A DNA stretch of 64,000 bases from Candidatus Blautia faecipullorum (GTDB lineage Bacteria; Bacillota; Clostridia; Lachnospirales; Lachnospiraceae). The translations under genes were made by a program, and so were the position numbers. The DNA lies in the NCBI GenBank assembly GCA_019115125.1, contig DXEG01000011.1:1-64000 (forward strand), given 5' to 3'. The notes beneath the pieces are model-generated. The model did not search any database, had not been told where the DNA came from, and saw only the letters and a program-made list of their open reading frames with translations. Below, piece after piece: positions 28,309-37,136 of the stretch (positions are counted from its first letter, which is position 1; each line of letters opens with the position of its first letter).

Positions 28309-28809
28309 TTAAAAACTGCGGATATCCTCTCCCTCTTCTCCTGTTTTGTCAATGGAGCGGACGATCAGATAATAGCTGCTGCTCTCATTTACCTGTACCT
28401 TCACCCGGTCTCCCACCCGGCGCCCTTTCAGGGCCTTTCCGATAGGGGATTCTATACTCACTCTGTTTTCCATGGAATTGCCGCGGATAGAGGTTACAAG
28501 CTTATATTTTTCTATTTCTCCGTCCTCTTCAAACTCCACCTCCACGATATCGTCCATACCGATCTCATCCGCTTTGGAGGTGTCCGTCACAATGTCCGCT
28601 GTTTTCAGCATCCGCTCCAGATAGCGGATACGGCTTTCATTCTGGTTCTTATGTCTCTTCGCCGCGTAATACTCAAAATTTTCGCTGAGATCCCCCTGGG
28701 CTCTGGCCTCCTTCACCGCCTCGATGGCTTCTTTCCGCACCACCAGCTTGCGGTGCTCGATCTCTTCTTCTATCTTTTCTACGTCTCTCTTTGTAAGCTT
28801 TTCTCTCAA
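28309..28809 (-). CDS. greA: Transcription elongation factor GreA
   Basis: 166-aa factor that restarts backtracked RNA polymerase. The N-terminal coiled coil has LRQ-like acidic tip KEARAQGDLSENFEYYAAK and the C-terminal FKBP-like domain ends with SPIGKALKGRRVGDRVKV. The start codon is TTG with GGGAG about 11 bases upstream. Single promoter at 28842-28870; the response regulator follows after 93 bases. Confidence 0.95.
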   Translation of the reverse strand: MREKLTKRDVEKIEEEIEHRKLVVRKEAIEAVKEARAQGDLSENFEYYAAKRHKNQNESRIRYLERMLKTADIVTDTSKADEIGMDDIVEVEFEEDGEIEKYKLVTSIRGNSMENRVSIESPIGKALKGRRVGDRVKVQVNESSSYYLIVRSIDKTGEEGEDIRSF

Positions 28810-28841
28810 TTTTTTTCCGCTCCCTTTTCTTACTTATTTTT

Positions 28842-28870
28842 AGTATACACGAATTCCCCTTCGCATACAA
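28842..28870 (-). promoter_or_regulatory. Promoter of greA
   Basis: Minus-strand TTGTAT (28865-28870), 17-base spacer, TATACT (28842-28847). The rest of 28871-29011 has no gene or clear structure. Confidence 0.75.
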
Positions 28871-29011
28871 GATATCAGTTCAGCCCGCGCCATTGATAAA
28901 ACCGCATTGTGTGCTTACTGTGGCTAACGCCGCTGATTTACTCATAAACGGCGCTCAGGCTTCTCTGATACCATAAAAACGCATTAAAAAAAGGCCCTGC
29001 AGCTGCTTCTG

Positions 29012-29071
29012 CCGCAGAAAAAAGGGGGCGGCCGCATCTATGATTTTCTGATCATTGATGCGGCCGCCCCT
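29012..29071 (-). terminator. Terminator of the selenium-related operon
   Basis: A 14-bp perfect stem GGGGCGGCCGCATC (29025-29038) pairs with 29057-29070; on the minus strand it is followed by TTTTTT. It lies right behind the DUF3343 stop codon. Confidence 0.9.
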
Positions 29072-29077
29072 CGCTTT

Positions 29078-29320
29078 TCACTCCTCCGTACAGAAGATCA
29101 CTCTGTACTCATTCCCCTGGATCTCCACGATCTGCTCCAGCTCTTCGTTTTTCTCCGGAAGACCCGGGTCCCCGCTCTGAAACCTGACACAGGTACCGCA
29201 GGAGGAGCTGAGATTTCTGGGAACCGGCATGATCACTGCCGAAAGCCCCAGCTTTTCACAGTTCTTCTTAAAACAGACCGCTCCGTAATGGGAATAAAAT
29301 GTAGCTATGTATTCTTTCAT
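29078..29320 (-). CDS. DUF3343 domain-containing protein
   Basis: 80-aa protein with a thiol motif SSCGTCVRF near residues 38-46. DUF3343 proteins are regularly found beside yedE/yedF in selenium-using bacteria, where they are thought to help with selenium or sulfur transfer; the biochemical role is unknown. The start overlaps the TusA-like gene stop by 4 bases. Confidence 0.85.
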   Translation of the reverse strand: MKEYIATFYSHYGAVCFKKNCEKLGLSAVIMPVPRNLSSSCGTCVRFQSGDPGLPEKNEELEQIVEIQGNEYRVIFCTEE

Positions 29321-29523
29321 TTTTTAATCTGGAGCAGAAAATCCTCTCCCTGCTCTTTTACCTGTACCTGGTAACCCTGATGTACGGCAAACCGGGAAAC
29401 ATTTTCCTTGGCCGTCACATTGTCCACCAGCACCTCATACGCGGCTTCTCTGGAAGCCATCGCATTCTTAGTCATGATCACGGGCTCCGGACAGGACAGC
29501 CCTCTGGCGTCAATTTTCTTCAT
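29317..29523 (-). CDS. yedF: TusA-like sulfurtransferase, YedF type
   Basis: 68-aa protein with the TusA/SirA signature DARGLSCPEPVIMTKNAM, whose Cys would carry persulfide or perselenide. Unlike the longer YedF of other clostridia it has no C-terminal DsrE-like domain; the adjacent DUF3343 may play that part. Flanked by yedE and DUF3343 in one operon. Confidence 0.9.
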   Translation of the reverse strand: MKKIDARGLSCPEPVIMTKNAMASREAAYEVLVDNVTAKENVSRFAVHQGYQVQVKEQGEDFLLQIKK

Positions 29524-29537
29524 ATTTTTCTCCTCCC

Positions 29538-30620
29538 CTATGCGTCCGCTTTTCTGAAGGTATTGGCGGCCGCGATGACAGCGACTACTACGATACCAAT
29601 GATCACCGCGATCTTTCCATTTGCGGTAGGCCCTTCGCCGGAAGACGCAAGACCGAAATTATGGGCGAAAGCCGCTCCTACCATCAGACCGAAAATCGTA
29701 ACGGCAGAATCGGTATTTCCCTCTCCGGCCAGAACGAGCTGACGAAGAGGACAGCCGCCCAGAAGTACGCATCCGAATCCGGCCAGGAACATACCGAGAG
29801 CGTTCCACAGTCCGTCTGTATGAGCTACCGGCTGACCGGCAAAGCCCGGATTGAAGTAAGGAGTTCCCGTTACCGCGCCCAGGATCAGATTTACCACAAA
29901 AGCGCTTACAAGAATCGCCAGGAAACCAAAAAGCAGCTTCCACTCCCGGAACAATACGGCGTCACGGATGCCGCCCACCATACAGAGACGGGTTCTCTGG
30001 GCCAGAGCGCCTACGATCAGTCCCGCGATCAGAGAAATCGCGATGGACGCGTGAAGAGCTCCAGGGCCTGCTCCCGCTTCACTGAAATGGATAAAAGCCG
30101 GCGCCGCCGCGAGAAGGATCAGAAATACAAGCTGGACAACAGGATATAACTGTCCCTCAAGAGCCGGCATCTTATAGGAGCGTTTCAGAGTGTAGCCTTT
30201 TTTCAGGAATACCACGCCTGCCAGAATGCCAAGGGCAAATCCGACAAATCCAAGAATGGCGTTTCCGTCTCCGCCTGCAAGTCTCAGGATCATACGGAAC
30301 GGGCAGCCCAGAAACATCAGGCAGCCGATCATGACAAAAACACCGAGGATAAATCTTGTCACAGGCGCGGATCCGCCTCTCGGCTTAAACTCGCCCTTCG
30401 CAAGAGAGATCGCGCATGCTCCCAGCACAAGGCCGATGATCTCGGGGCGGATATACTGTACCGCCGCCGCGCTGTGAAGTCCAAGCGCTCCGGACGTGTC
30501 TCTTAAGAAACACGCGATACAAAAGCCCATGTTCACCGGGTTGCCGAAGAACACAAGCATAGCCGCGATCAGACCGATGATCACGCCGGCCGCGGCAATA
30601 GTTGTTTTTTCACTTTTCAT
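29538..30620 (-). CDS. yedE: YedE-family selenium metabolism membrane transporter
   Basis: About 360-aa polytopic protein with two halves of the YeeE/YedE fold. Each half has a conserved Cys/Gly loop: GFCIACFLRD and GCPFRMILRLAGGDG in the first, TRLCMVGGIRD and GGCPLRQLVLAGEG in the second. The family carries thiosulfate or, in selenium-linked operons, probably selenium species. An upstream ATG at 30704 is possible, but AAGGAGG precedes 30620 and the hydrophobic protein starts there. Confidence 0.9.
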   Translation of the reverse strand: MKSEKTTIAAAGVIIGLIAAMLVFFGNPVNMGFCIACFLRDTSGALGLHSAAAVQYIRPEIIGLVLGACAISLAKGEFKPRGGSAPVTRFILGVFVMIGCLMFLGCPFRMILRLAGGDGNAILGFVGFALGILAGVVFLKKGYTLKRSYKMPALEGQLYPVVQLVFLILLAAAPAFIHFSEAGAGPGALHASIAISLIAGLIVGALAQRTRLCMVGGIRDAVLFREWKLLFGFLAILVSAFVVNLILGAVTGTPYFNPGFAGQPVAHTDGLWNALGMFLAGFGCVLLGGCPLRQLVLAGEGNTDSAVTIFGLMVGAAFAHNFGLASSGEGPTANGKIAVIIGIVVVAVIAAANTFRKADA

Positions 30621-30706
30621 TTGTAATTGCCTCCTTTTCCCTGATGTACAAATCATATCATTTTTGCAACAATTCCTCCAATTAAATATAGTCCGTTTTT
30701 TCATTC

Positions 30707-30740
30707 ATTTATAGATTTTATTTATAAATTATTGTATAAT
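30707..30740 (+). promoter_or_regulatory. LysR-type box and promoter of the divergent selenium locus
   Basis: ATTTATA (30707-30713) and TATAAAT (30723-30729) form a perfect 7-bp inverted repeat with a 9-base spacer. It fits the T-N11-A pattern of LysR regulators and covers the -35 zone of a plus-strand promoter with TATAAT at 30735-30740. The LysR gene is the second gene of this plus operon, so autoregulation and control of divergent yedE are plausible. Confidence 0.55.
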
Positions 30741-30776
30741 AACTTAAACTCATACTTAGGAAAGGAACCAACGCAA

Positions 30777-31973
30777 ATGAAAAAAATATATCTGGATCAG
30801 GCCAGCACCTCGTTCCCCAAAGCACCCGGCACCGCGGAGGCCGTATATCACTACCTGCGCGACTCGGCCGTCAATGTAAACCGCGGCGCCTACGACGACG
30901 CCTATTCTGTGGAGGAACAGATTTTTGAGACAAGAGAGCAGCTCCGCCGTCTTTTTCATTTTTCCTCGGGAAAAGGCAGAAACGTGATCTTTACGGCAAA
31001 TGTCACCGCCAGTCTGAATATCCTGCTGAAGGGCATCTTAAAACCCGGCGATCATGTGCTTGTCACTTCCATGGAGCATAACGCGGTCATGCGCCCCCTG
31101 GTGCAGTTGGAAGCAAAAGGCGTCACCTTCGACAGAATCCCCTGCCGTTCCGACGGAAGCCTTCTCCTTCATAAGGCCGAGGAGCTTCTGCGGCCCGAAA
31201 CAAGACTTCTTGTCTGCCTTCACGGCTCCAATGTCTGCGGAACCCTTATGCCCGTACAGGAGATCGGAAATTTCTGTCAGAAGCACGGCCTTCTTTTTAT
31301 CCTTGACTCCGCGCAGACAGCCGGCGTCTTCCCCATCGACATGGAGGCCCTCCATATTGACGCGCTGGCCTTCACCGGGCATAAGGGCTTAAGAGGCCCT
31401 CAGGGGATCGGGGGCTTTCTGATCCGCGACGCACTGGCTAAGGAGACAGTTCCTCTGTTAAGCGGGGGAACCGGAAGTATCTCCCACACGGAGGAGGTAC
31501 CCGCCTTTCTGCCTGACCGTTTCGAGCCCGGAACACCGAATATCCCGGGAATCCTGGGTCTCCACGCGTCCCTGACTTACCTGGAGCAGAATCCCCCGGA
31601 AAATATCCTCCGTCACGAGATGGAGCTGACGGACTATTTTATCAGGGGAATACAGAACATCGATCCTTCCGGAACCCGTCTGCGTCTGATCGGAAAAAAG
31701 GGAATCGAGGGCCGCTGCGCGGTGGTGTCTGTACAGACTCCCGGGATCGATATGGCCCGGGCGGCCTTTGAGCTGGATTCCGAATACGGCGTTATGACCA
31801 GAGTAGGGCTCCACTGCGCCCCCAACGCCCACAAAACTCTCGGAACTTATCCGGAGGGAACCATCCGTTTCTCCTTTGGGCCGGAAAATACAAAGGAGGA
31901 GCTGGACAAAGCGCTTCAGGCGCTGTCCCGGATCACTGAGGGAAGGGAGGAGGAAAAAAGCCATGGAATTTAA
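30777..31973 (+). CDS. Cysteine desulfurase-like PLP enzyme of the selenium locus
   Basis: 398-aa class V aminotransferase-fold protein. The PLP lysine is in FTGHKGLRGPQG, and the sulfur- or selenium-accepting Cys in TRVGLHCAPNAHKTLG. The N-terminus KKIYLDQASTSFPKAP is typical of the group of cysteine desulfurase paralogues associated with selenium genes. The ATG at 30777 is chosen over 30732 because of AGGAAAGGA and because the family begins here. The gene ends 11 bases inside the LysR gene. Confidence 0.9.
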   Translation: MKKIYLDQASTSFPKAPGTAEAVYHYLRDSAVNVNRGAYDDAYSVEEQIFETREQLRRLFHFSSGKGRNVIFTANVTASLNILLKGILKPGDHVLVTSMEHNAVMRPLVQLEAKGVTFDRIPCRSDGSLLLHKAEELLRPETRLLVCLHGSNVCGTLMPVQEIGNFCQKHGLLFILDSAQTAGVFPIDMEALHIDALAFTGHKGLRGPQGIGGFLIRDALAKETVPLLSGGTGSISHTEEVPAFLPDRFEPGTPNIPGILGLHASLTYLEQNPPENILRHEMELTDYFIRGIQNIDPSGTRLRLIGKKGIEGRCAVVSVQTPGIDMARAAFELDSEYGVMTRVGLHCAPNAHKTLGTYPEGTIRFSFGPENTKEELDKALQALSRITEGREEEKSHGI

Positions 31974-32859
31974 GCAGCTTGAGGCTTTTGTGGCCGTGGT
32001 GGATTACGGGAGCTTTTCGGAGGCGGCCCGGCGTCTGTACCTTACCCAGCCCACCATCAGCGCCCATATCCGGGCTCTGGAGGATGAGCTTAAGGTAAAG
32101 CTGATCATACGCACCACAAAGAAGATTTCCGTCACCACAAAAGGATACCAGCTCTACGACAGCGCGGCCCGTATGCTGCATATCCGGAATAATCTTATTG
32201 AAGATTTTACGGAATCCAAAAAACGGATCATAGATCTGGGCGTTTCCACGATCCCCTCCTCCTATCTTCTCCCGGAGCTTCTGGCCGAATTCGGGAAACA
32301 CCATCCCGACGTGTACTTTCATTCGCTCCAGTCTGACAGCCTGGATGCCATAGGCAGAGTTCTGGACGGCAGCGTGGATCTCAGCCTGGCAGGGCAGAAC
32401 ACAGGAGATGAAACCTGCTGCTTTATCCCCTTCTGCCAGGACAGTCTGGTCATCGCCGCTCCGGTGACAGACCATTACCTTCAAATGGAGGGGAAAAAGC
32501 TCACCTTCCAGGATTTTATCAGGGATCCCATCATCATCCGCGAAAAAGGCTCCGGAACCAAAAAAGAAATGGATCTGTTTCTGGAAAAAATAGGCGTTGC
32601 GCCCACGGAGCTGAATGTGGTCGCCAGAATGAACGATCTGGAAAGCATAAAAAAATCTATTGTAAACGGACTGGGAATCTCCATTCTTTCCGCCCGTTCT
32701 GTTCAGGATCTGAAAAAAACAAAACAGATCCTCCTGTTTACACTGGACGAGGCCGTACATACCCGCAGCTTTTATATTGTATACAGCAAAAACAGGATAC
32801 TGAAGCCTCATGTGCGGCAGTTTATCCATTTTGTTCAGGATTTTTACAAATCCTCCTAG
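31963..32859 (+). CDS. LysR regulator, selenium-metabolism associated
   Basis: 298-aa LysR-type regulator. The winged helix is FKQLEAFVAVVDYGSFSEAARRLYLTQPTISAHIRALE in pieces (residues 3-40) and a PBP-like effector domain follows. It overlaps the desulfurase gene end by 11 bases. Its position behind a YedE/YedF/desulfurase set matches a known group of LysR regulators tied to selenium metabolism. The start is the ATG with GGGAGGAGG upstream; a longer frame at 31876 is inside the previous gene. Confidence 0.9.
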   Translation: MEFKQLEAFVAVVDYGSFSEAARRLYLTQPTISAHIRALEDELKVKLIIRTTKKISVTTKGYQLYDSAARMLHIRNNLIEDFTESKKRIIDLGVSTIPSSYLLPELLAEFGKHHPDVYFHSLQSDSLDAIGRVLDGSVDLSLAGQNTGDETCCFIPFCQDSLVIAAPVTDHYLQMEGKKLTFQDFIRDPIIIREKGSGTKKEMDLFLEKIGVAPTELNVVARMNDLESIKKSIVNGLGISILSARSVQDLKKTKQILLFTLDEAVHTRSFYIVYSKNRILKPHVRQFIHFVQDFYKSS

Positions 32860-32906
32860 ACCCGGAATTCTCCTCCTCAAAGACCGTTTCTCCCAGCGGA
32901 GGAAAT

Positions 32907-32960
32907 CTTTCAGAACTGTTAGAATTCTGAAAGATTCTGGAAAGCTGTCCGGAGTATAAT
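32907..32960 (+). promoter_or_regulatory. Operator and promoter of the ABC transporter operon
   Basis: CTTTCAGAA (32907-32915), 9-base spacer, TTCTGAAAG (32925-32933) is a perfect inverted repeat. The TATAAT at 32955-32960 has no good -35, and the repeat sits just upstream of where it would be. This is what one expects for an activator-dependent promoter, probably controlled by the facing two-component regulator at 37137-37835. Confidence 0.65.
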
Positions 32961-32990
32961 ACATCATATATCAGCAAGGAGGAGACAGTC

Positions 32991-33677
32991 ATGAATGTAT
33001 TAAAAACAACAAACCTGAAAAAATATTACGGCGACGGTCCCGGCCGGGTGAAAGCTCTGGACGGGGTGGATCTGGAAGTCCAAAAGGGAGAGTTCGTGGC
33101 GGTGGTGGGAACCTCCGGCTCCGGAAAATCCACTTTGCTGCACATGCTGGGAGGGCTGGATTATCCCACCTCCGGCAAAGTGGAGGTAGAGGGCCGGGAT
33201 ATTTTCCGCCTGAAAAAAGACGAGCTGTGTATTTTCCGGAGAAGAAAGATCGGCTTCGTTTTTCAGAGCTATAATCTCGTTCCCGTTCTGAACGTGTATG
33301 AAAATATCGTGCTTCCCATTCAACTTGACGGCGGCTCCGTGGACAAGGTATATGTGCAGAATGTCATAAAACTGCTGGGTCTTGGGGAAAAGCTCAACAA
33401 TCTTCCCACACAGCTTTCCGGCGGCCAGCAGCAGCGGGTGGCGATTGCCCGGGCCCTAGCTGCCAAACCCGCAATCCTTCTGGCGGACGAGCCCACGGGA
33501 AACCTGGATTCCGCCACCAGTCAGGATGTTCTCGGCCTTCTGAAGGTATCGGGCGACCGGTTTGGACAGACCATCGTCATGATCACACACAACGAAGCTA
33601 TCGCGCAGCTTGCGGACCGGATCATACGGATCGAGGACGGAAAACTCCTGTCAAAGGGCGGTGATCATCATGGCTAA
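32991..33677 (+). CDS. ABC transporter ATP-binding protein (MacB/BceA/LolD type)
   Basis: 228-aa ATPase: Walker [11 protein letters not shown] loop [12 protein letters not shown], signature [14 protein letters not shown], Walker [13 protein letters not shown] and H-loop [15 protein letters not shown] precedes the ATG. Its end overlaps the permease start by 8 bases. The family drives FtsX-like permeases that remove or sense antimicrobial peptides and other envelope compounds. Confidence 0.95.
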   Translation: MNVLKTTNLKKYYGDGPGRVKALDGVDLEVQKGEFVAVVGTSGSGKSTLLHMLGGLDYPTSGKVEVEGRDIFRLKKDELCIFRRRKIGFVFQSYNLVPVLNVYENIVLPIQLDGGSVDKVYVQNVIKLLGLGEKLNNLPTQLSGGQQQRVAIARALAAKPAILLADEPTGNLDSATSQDVLGLLKVSGDRFGQTIVMITHNEAIAQLADRIIRIEDGKLLSKGGDHHG

Positions 33678-36255
33678 TGTAAAAAACCGCAAAATTATCA
33701 CAAAGATCGCCATGCGTTCCATGGTCTCAAGAAAAAGCCGCAATCTGATCGCGGTTCTCGCCATCGCCCTTACAGCCCTTCTGTTCACCTCCCTGTTTAC
33801 CATCAGCGGAAGCATTATCCAGAAGATGGAGGAGGCCACCATGCGGCAGGTGGGAACCAGCGCCCACGGCGGTTATAAGTATCTTACCTGGGAACAGTAT
33901 GAAAAGCTGCTTTCCGATCCTGAAATACAGGATGTTTCCTGCCGTATCGCGGTAGCCAGCGCGGAAAATCCTGAGCTTCTCAAGGTTCCTACAGAGATGG
34001 GGTATTATGACGACACGGCCGCCCGCAATGGTTTCTGTTATCCCACAGAGGGGCATATGCCGGAAGAAAAATATGAGATCGTAGCCAGCAGCCTGACTCT
34101 GAAGGCTTTGGGGGTTTCCTGCGAGACCGGAGCCAGGGTTCCTCTGGAATTTACCGTGCGGGGGAAAAGCTTCCGCCAGGAATTTACTCTTTCCGGATGG
34201 TATGAGGGAGACGCTGTTATGGCTGTGCAGCCTCTGTGCCTGTCCAGGGAGTACGCCGAGGAAGCGGCTCCTATGCCGGACTATTCCTTTCAGGAAGGCC
34301 CCGGCACTATGGAGGATGCCGCCGGAAGGGTTATGGCGGAATTCAATTTCAGCAACTCTCTCAACCTGGAAAAGAAGATGGAGGATCTGACTGGCCGTCT
34401 GGGCTTTGAGAATGTTCCTGACGGCGTGAACTGGGCCTATATGACCAGCTCCTTCGACCCCGAAACGATTGCGGGAGTGGCGGTCCTTCTGGTCATCATC
34501 ATCCTGTCCGGCTATCTCATCATTTATAATATTTTTTATATCAATGTCTATGGAGATATCCGGTTTTACGGGCTTTTAAAAACCATCGGAACCACCGGGC
34601 GCCAGCTCAGGCGCATGGTCCGGCGGCAGGCATGGCTTCTCTCCCTGGCGGGAATTCCCACGGGCCTGGTACTTGGATGGTTCACGGGGAGGCTTCTTCT
34701 GCCGCAGATCATAAAAAATCTGGACTTATATGATACGGTCACGGGAAAGGCTTCTCTGAATCCCTGGATCTTCGCGGGAGCCGCTCTTTTTACTCTTTTT
34801 ACCGTCTATATCAGTTGTATCCGGCCCTGCCGCGCCGCCGCCAGGGTTTCTCCCATAGAGGCGGTGCGATATACGGAGGGGCAGGAAAGCAGCCGCGGAA
34901 AAAAGAAGATTTCCAGGAAAAAAGACCAGACAAAAAAGACCAGAACCGTCACCATGGCGGCTTTTGCCAGGGCCAACCTGAAAAGAAGCCGCAAAAAGGC
35001 AGTGATCGTCGTTCTGTCCCTTTCGATGAGTCTGATCCTTCTGAACTGCGTATATACTCTGGTGACCGGATTTGACATGGAGGAATATATATCCCGTCTG
35101 AGCATCAGCGACTATTCCGTTACTGACGCCTCTGTAGATAATTTTTCCGCTTCTGTGCGCAATACAGAAGACGTTCCTGAAGAATTCCTGGAGGAGCTTT
35201 CTGCCCGGTCCGATATATCGGAGATCGGCAGCGTCTATTACCAGAGCCTCTGGCTTACCTTTTCCAGGGAAGATTATCAGAGATTTGAGGAACGGATCTG
35301 GAGCCGGAAGGAAGAAGTGTTCGGCAGGCTGATCCGGCAGTTTCCGTCTACAGGCGAGAGCCTGCAGAAGTATCAGGACACCTTAAGCCTAGATGGAGCA
35401 GCCTACGGCATAGATGAGCTGATCTTCCGCAATCTGAGTCTCCAGGAGGGTGATCTTGACTGGGAAAAATTCCAGTCGGGAGATTATATCATCGCAAACT
35501 CCAGGAAATTGGACGAAAGCCATATAAATTTCTATGATCCGGGAGAATCTGTCACCCTTACCAACCAGCAGGGGGAAACCAGAACCTATCAGGTGATGGC
35601 AGTAGCCTCCATGCCCAATGCCGCCGAATTCCGGATGTACGGACTGATGGATCTGACCTATATTCTTCCCGTAGAGGAATTTAACTGGTACTGCGGACAG
35701 CGCCAGCCTCTGAGGACTCTTTTCAATGTGAAAGACGGTTCCATAGAGACTGTTCAGGAATGGATTTCCAATTACTGCTCCCAGGTGAATCCCAGTCTGA
35801 CCCCCACCTCCAGAGAAACCATTATAGCGGAATTTCACTCCATGAGCTGGATGATCGCGGTGGTGGGAGGACTTCTGGCCTTTATTCTGGGACTGATCGG
35901 AATCCTGAACTTTATCAACACCATCATCACCAGTATCCTATCCAGGCGGCGGGAGCTGGCTATGATCGAGTCCGTGGGAATGACCGGAAAGCAGCTCCGT
36001 CAGATGCTCACCTTCGAGGGCCTTTACTACGGGGGCTTTACCATCGCCGCCGCTGTGACTGCCGGTTCTCTGGTCAATGTGACTGTTATGAAGGGTCTGC
36101 AGAACAGCTTCGACTACTTCCGGTGGCACTTTACAGTGCTTCCCCTGGTTCTCTGCCTGCCGTTCCTTCTTCTGACAGTGTGGGCGGTTCCGGCTCTGGC
36201 CTGCCGCCGGATGTGCCGGGAAAGCGTTGTAGACCGGATCAGGGCCTCTGAATAA
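33670..36255 (+). CDS. FtsX-like ABC transporter permease, two-domain
   Basis: About 861 aa. One membrane segment near residue 20-42 is followed by an extracytoplasmic domain, then three segments (about 275-420), a basic linker (KKKISRKKDQTKKTRT), another segment near 460-480 with a second large outer domain, and three C-terminal segments. That is the layout of MacB/Vex-like permeases with two FtsX units. It pairs with the ATPase upstream. A likely role is resistance to or sensing of antimicrobial peptides, not directly shown. Confidence 0.9.
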   Translation: MANVKNRKIITKIAMRSMVSRKSRNLIAVLAIALTALLFTSLFTISGSIIQKMEEATMRQVGTSAHGGYKYLTWEQYEKLLSDPEIQDVSCRIAVASAENPELLKVPTEMGYYDDTAARNGFCYPTEGHMPEEKYEIVASSLTLKALGVSCETGARVPLEFTVRGKSFRQEFTLSGWYEGDAVMAVQPLCLSREYAEEAAPMPDYSFQEGPGTMEDAAGRVMAEFNFSNSLNLEKKMEDLTGRLGFENVPDGVNWAYMTSSFDPETIAGVAVLLVIIILSGYLIIYNIFYINVYGDIRFYGLLKTIGTTGRQLRRMVRRQAWLLSLAGIPTGLVLGWFTGRLLLPQIIKNLDLYDTVTGKASLNPWIFAGAALFTLFTVYISCIRPCRAAARVSPIEAVRYTEGQESSRGKKKISRKKDQTKKTRTVTMAAFARANLKRSRKKAVIVVLSLSMSLILLNCVYTLVTGFDMEEYISRLSISDYSVTDASVDNFSASVRNTEDVPEEFLEELSARSDISEIGSVYYQSLWLTFSREDYQRFEERIWSRKEEVFGRLIRQFPSTGESLQKYQDTLSLDGAAYGIDELIFRNLSLQEGDLDWEKFQSGDYIIANSRKLDESHINFYDPGESVTLTNQQGETRTYQVMAVASMPNAAEFRMYGLMDLTYILPVEEFNWYCGQRQPLRTLFNVKDGSIETVQEWISNYCSQVNPSLTPTSRETIIAEFHSMSWMIAVVGGLLAFILGLIGILNFINTIITSILSRRRELAMIESVGMTGKQLRQMLTFEGLYYGGFTIAAAVTAGSLVNVTVMKGLQNSFDYFRWHFTVLPLVLCLPFLLLTVWAVPALACRRMCRESVVDRIRASE

Positions 36256-36263
36256 GAGGCCCT
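36241..36263. terminator. Perfect 9-bp hairpin at the end of the permease gene
   Basis: AGGGCCTCT (36241-36249) pairs with AGAGGCCCT (36255-36263), and the permease stop codon lies in the loop. It separates the convergent ABC and kinase genes. A U tract is missing, so termination may be weak. Confidence 0.5.
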
Positions 36264-36267
36264 GTAT

Positions 36268-37116
36268 CTAATCATCTTTCTGCAGAAACATCCAGAAGGT
36301 GCTTCCCTCTCCTTCCTTTGACTCTGCCTTCAGATACCCGTTTTCTTTGCGGAGAATTTCCCGGGCCAGATACAGCCCCAGCCCTACGCCTTCCTTCTGC
36401 TGCACCTTCCCGGAACGGTAAAACCGTCCGTAGATCCTGGGAAGCTCCTCCTCGGAAATCCCCATCCCCTGATCCTTCACAGCAACGGCGGTATAAAGCT
36501 CGTATTCCTTGACCGAAACATGGATCTCAGATCCCTCGGGGCTGTATTTCACCGCGTTGTCCAGAAGATTGTAAAGGGCCTCCAGCGTCCATTTCCTGTC
36601 GTAGTATGCCGCGGCATTTTCGGAACAGTCCATATATATGGTGATATTCCTGGCCCCGGCCTTTGGAAGAATCTCCTCCCTGGCCGCCTCAAGAAGTCCC
36701 TTAAGCTTCTGCCGGGAGGGCTGAACCGTCAGGATATTGCTTTCCAGGCGGGACATCTTGGTAAGAGACTGGATCAGAAACTCCAGGCGCTCCGCCTGGC
36801 TGAGCATCTGCCTGAGAAGCTCCGTCTCCTCCTCCATCCCGGATGGCTCCAGGCGTTCCCGAAGCAGTTCTCCATAGAGCCGGATATTGGAAAGAGGCGT
36901 TTTCGTCTGATGGGAGATGTCTGAGATCAGCCCCTTGATATTCTCTTTTTCCTGTTCCAGATTTGCCCTGGCTATGCCGGAATTTTCCAGAAACTGTTTC
37001 CATTTGCTCTCCAGGCGGGAAAGGCGGCTCTCATCATACGCGGACTCATGAAATTCCCCGCGTATCCCCTCCTCCAGCATCTGATCCAGCCGTTTGAGCG
37101 TTCTGCTTTCAAACAT
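36268..37116 (-). CDS. Sensor histidine kinase without membrane segments
   Basis: 282-aa kinase. The N-terminus LKRLDQMLEEGIRGEF..YDESRLSRLESKWKQFL is a soluble helical region. A HisKA domain with LISDISHQTKTPLSN and a HATPase domain with LYNLLDNAVKYS, VKDQGMGI and GVGLGLYLAREIL follow. No hydrophobic stretch long enough to cross the membrane is present, and the ATG is only 20 bases after the regulator stop. Signal input probably comes through another protein, such as the facing ABC transporter. Confidence 0.9.
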   Translation of the reverse strand: MFESRTLKRLDQMLEEGIRGEFHESAYDESRLSRLESKWKQFLENSGIARANLEQEKENIKGLISDISHQTKTPLSNIRLYGELLRERLEPSGMEEETELLRQMLSQAERLEFLIQSLTKMSRLESNILTVQPSRQKLKGLLEAAREEILPKAGARNITIYMDCSENAAAYYDRKWTLEALYNLLDNAVKYSPEGSEIHVSVKEYELYTAVAVKDQGMGISEEELPRIYGRFYRSGKVQQKEGVGLGLYLAREILRKENGYLKAESKEGEGSTFWMFLQKDD

Positions 37117-37136
37117 CTTCCTGTCCTCCGTACTTA

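Noticed and set aside
31933..32967. 344-codon minus-strand open frame opposite the LysR gene
   Set aside because: LysR has a clear helix-turn-helix and coupling to the desulfurase gene; the opposite frame has neither domain nor start signal.
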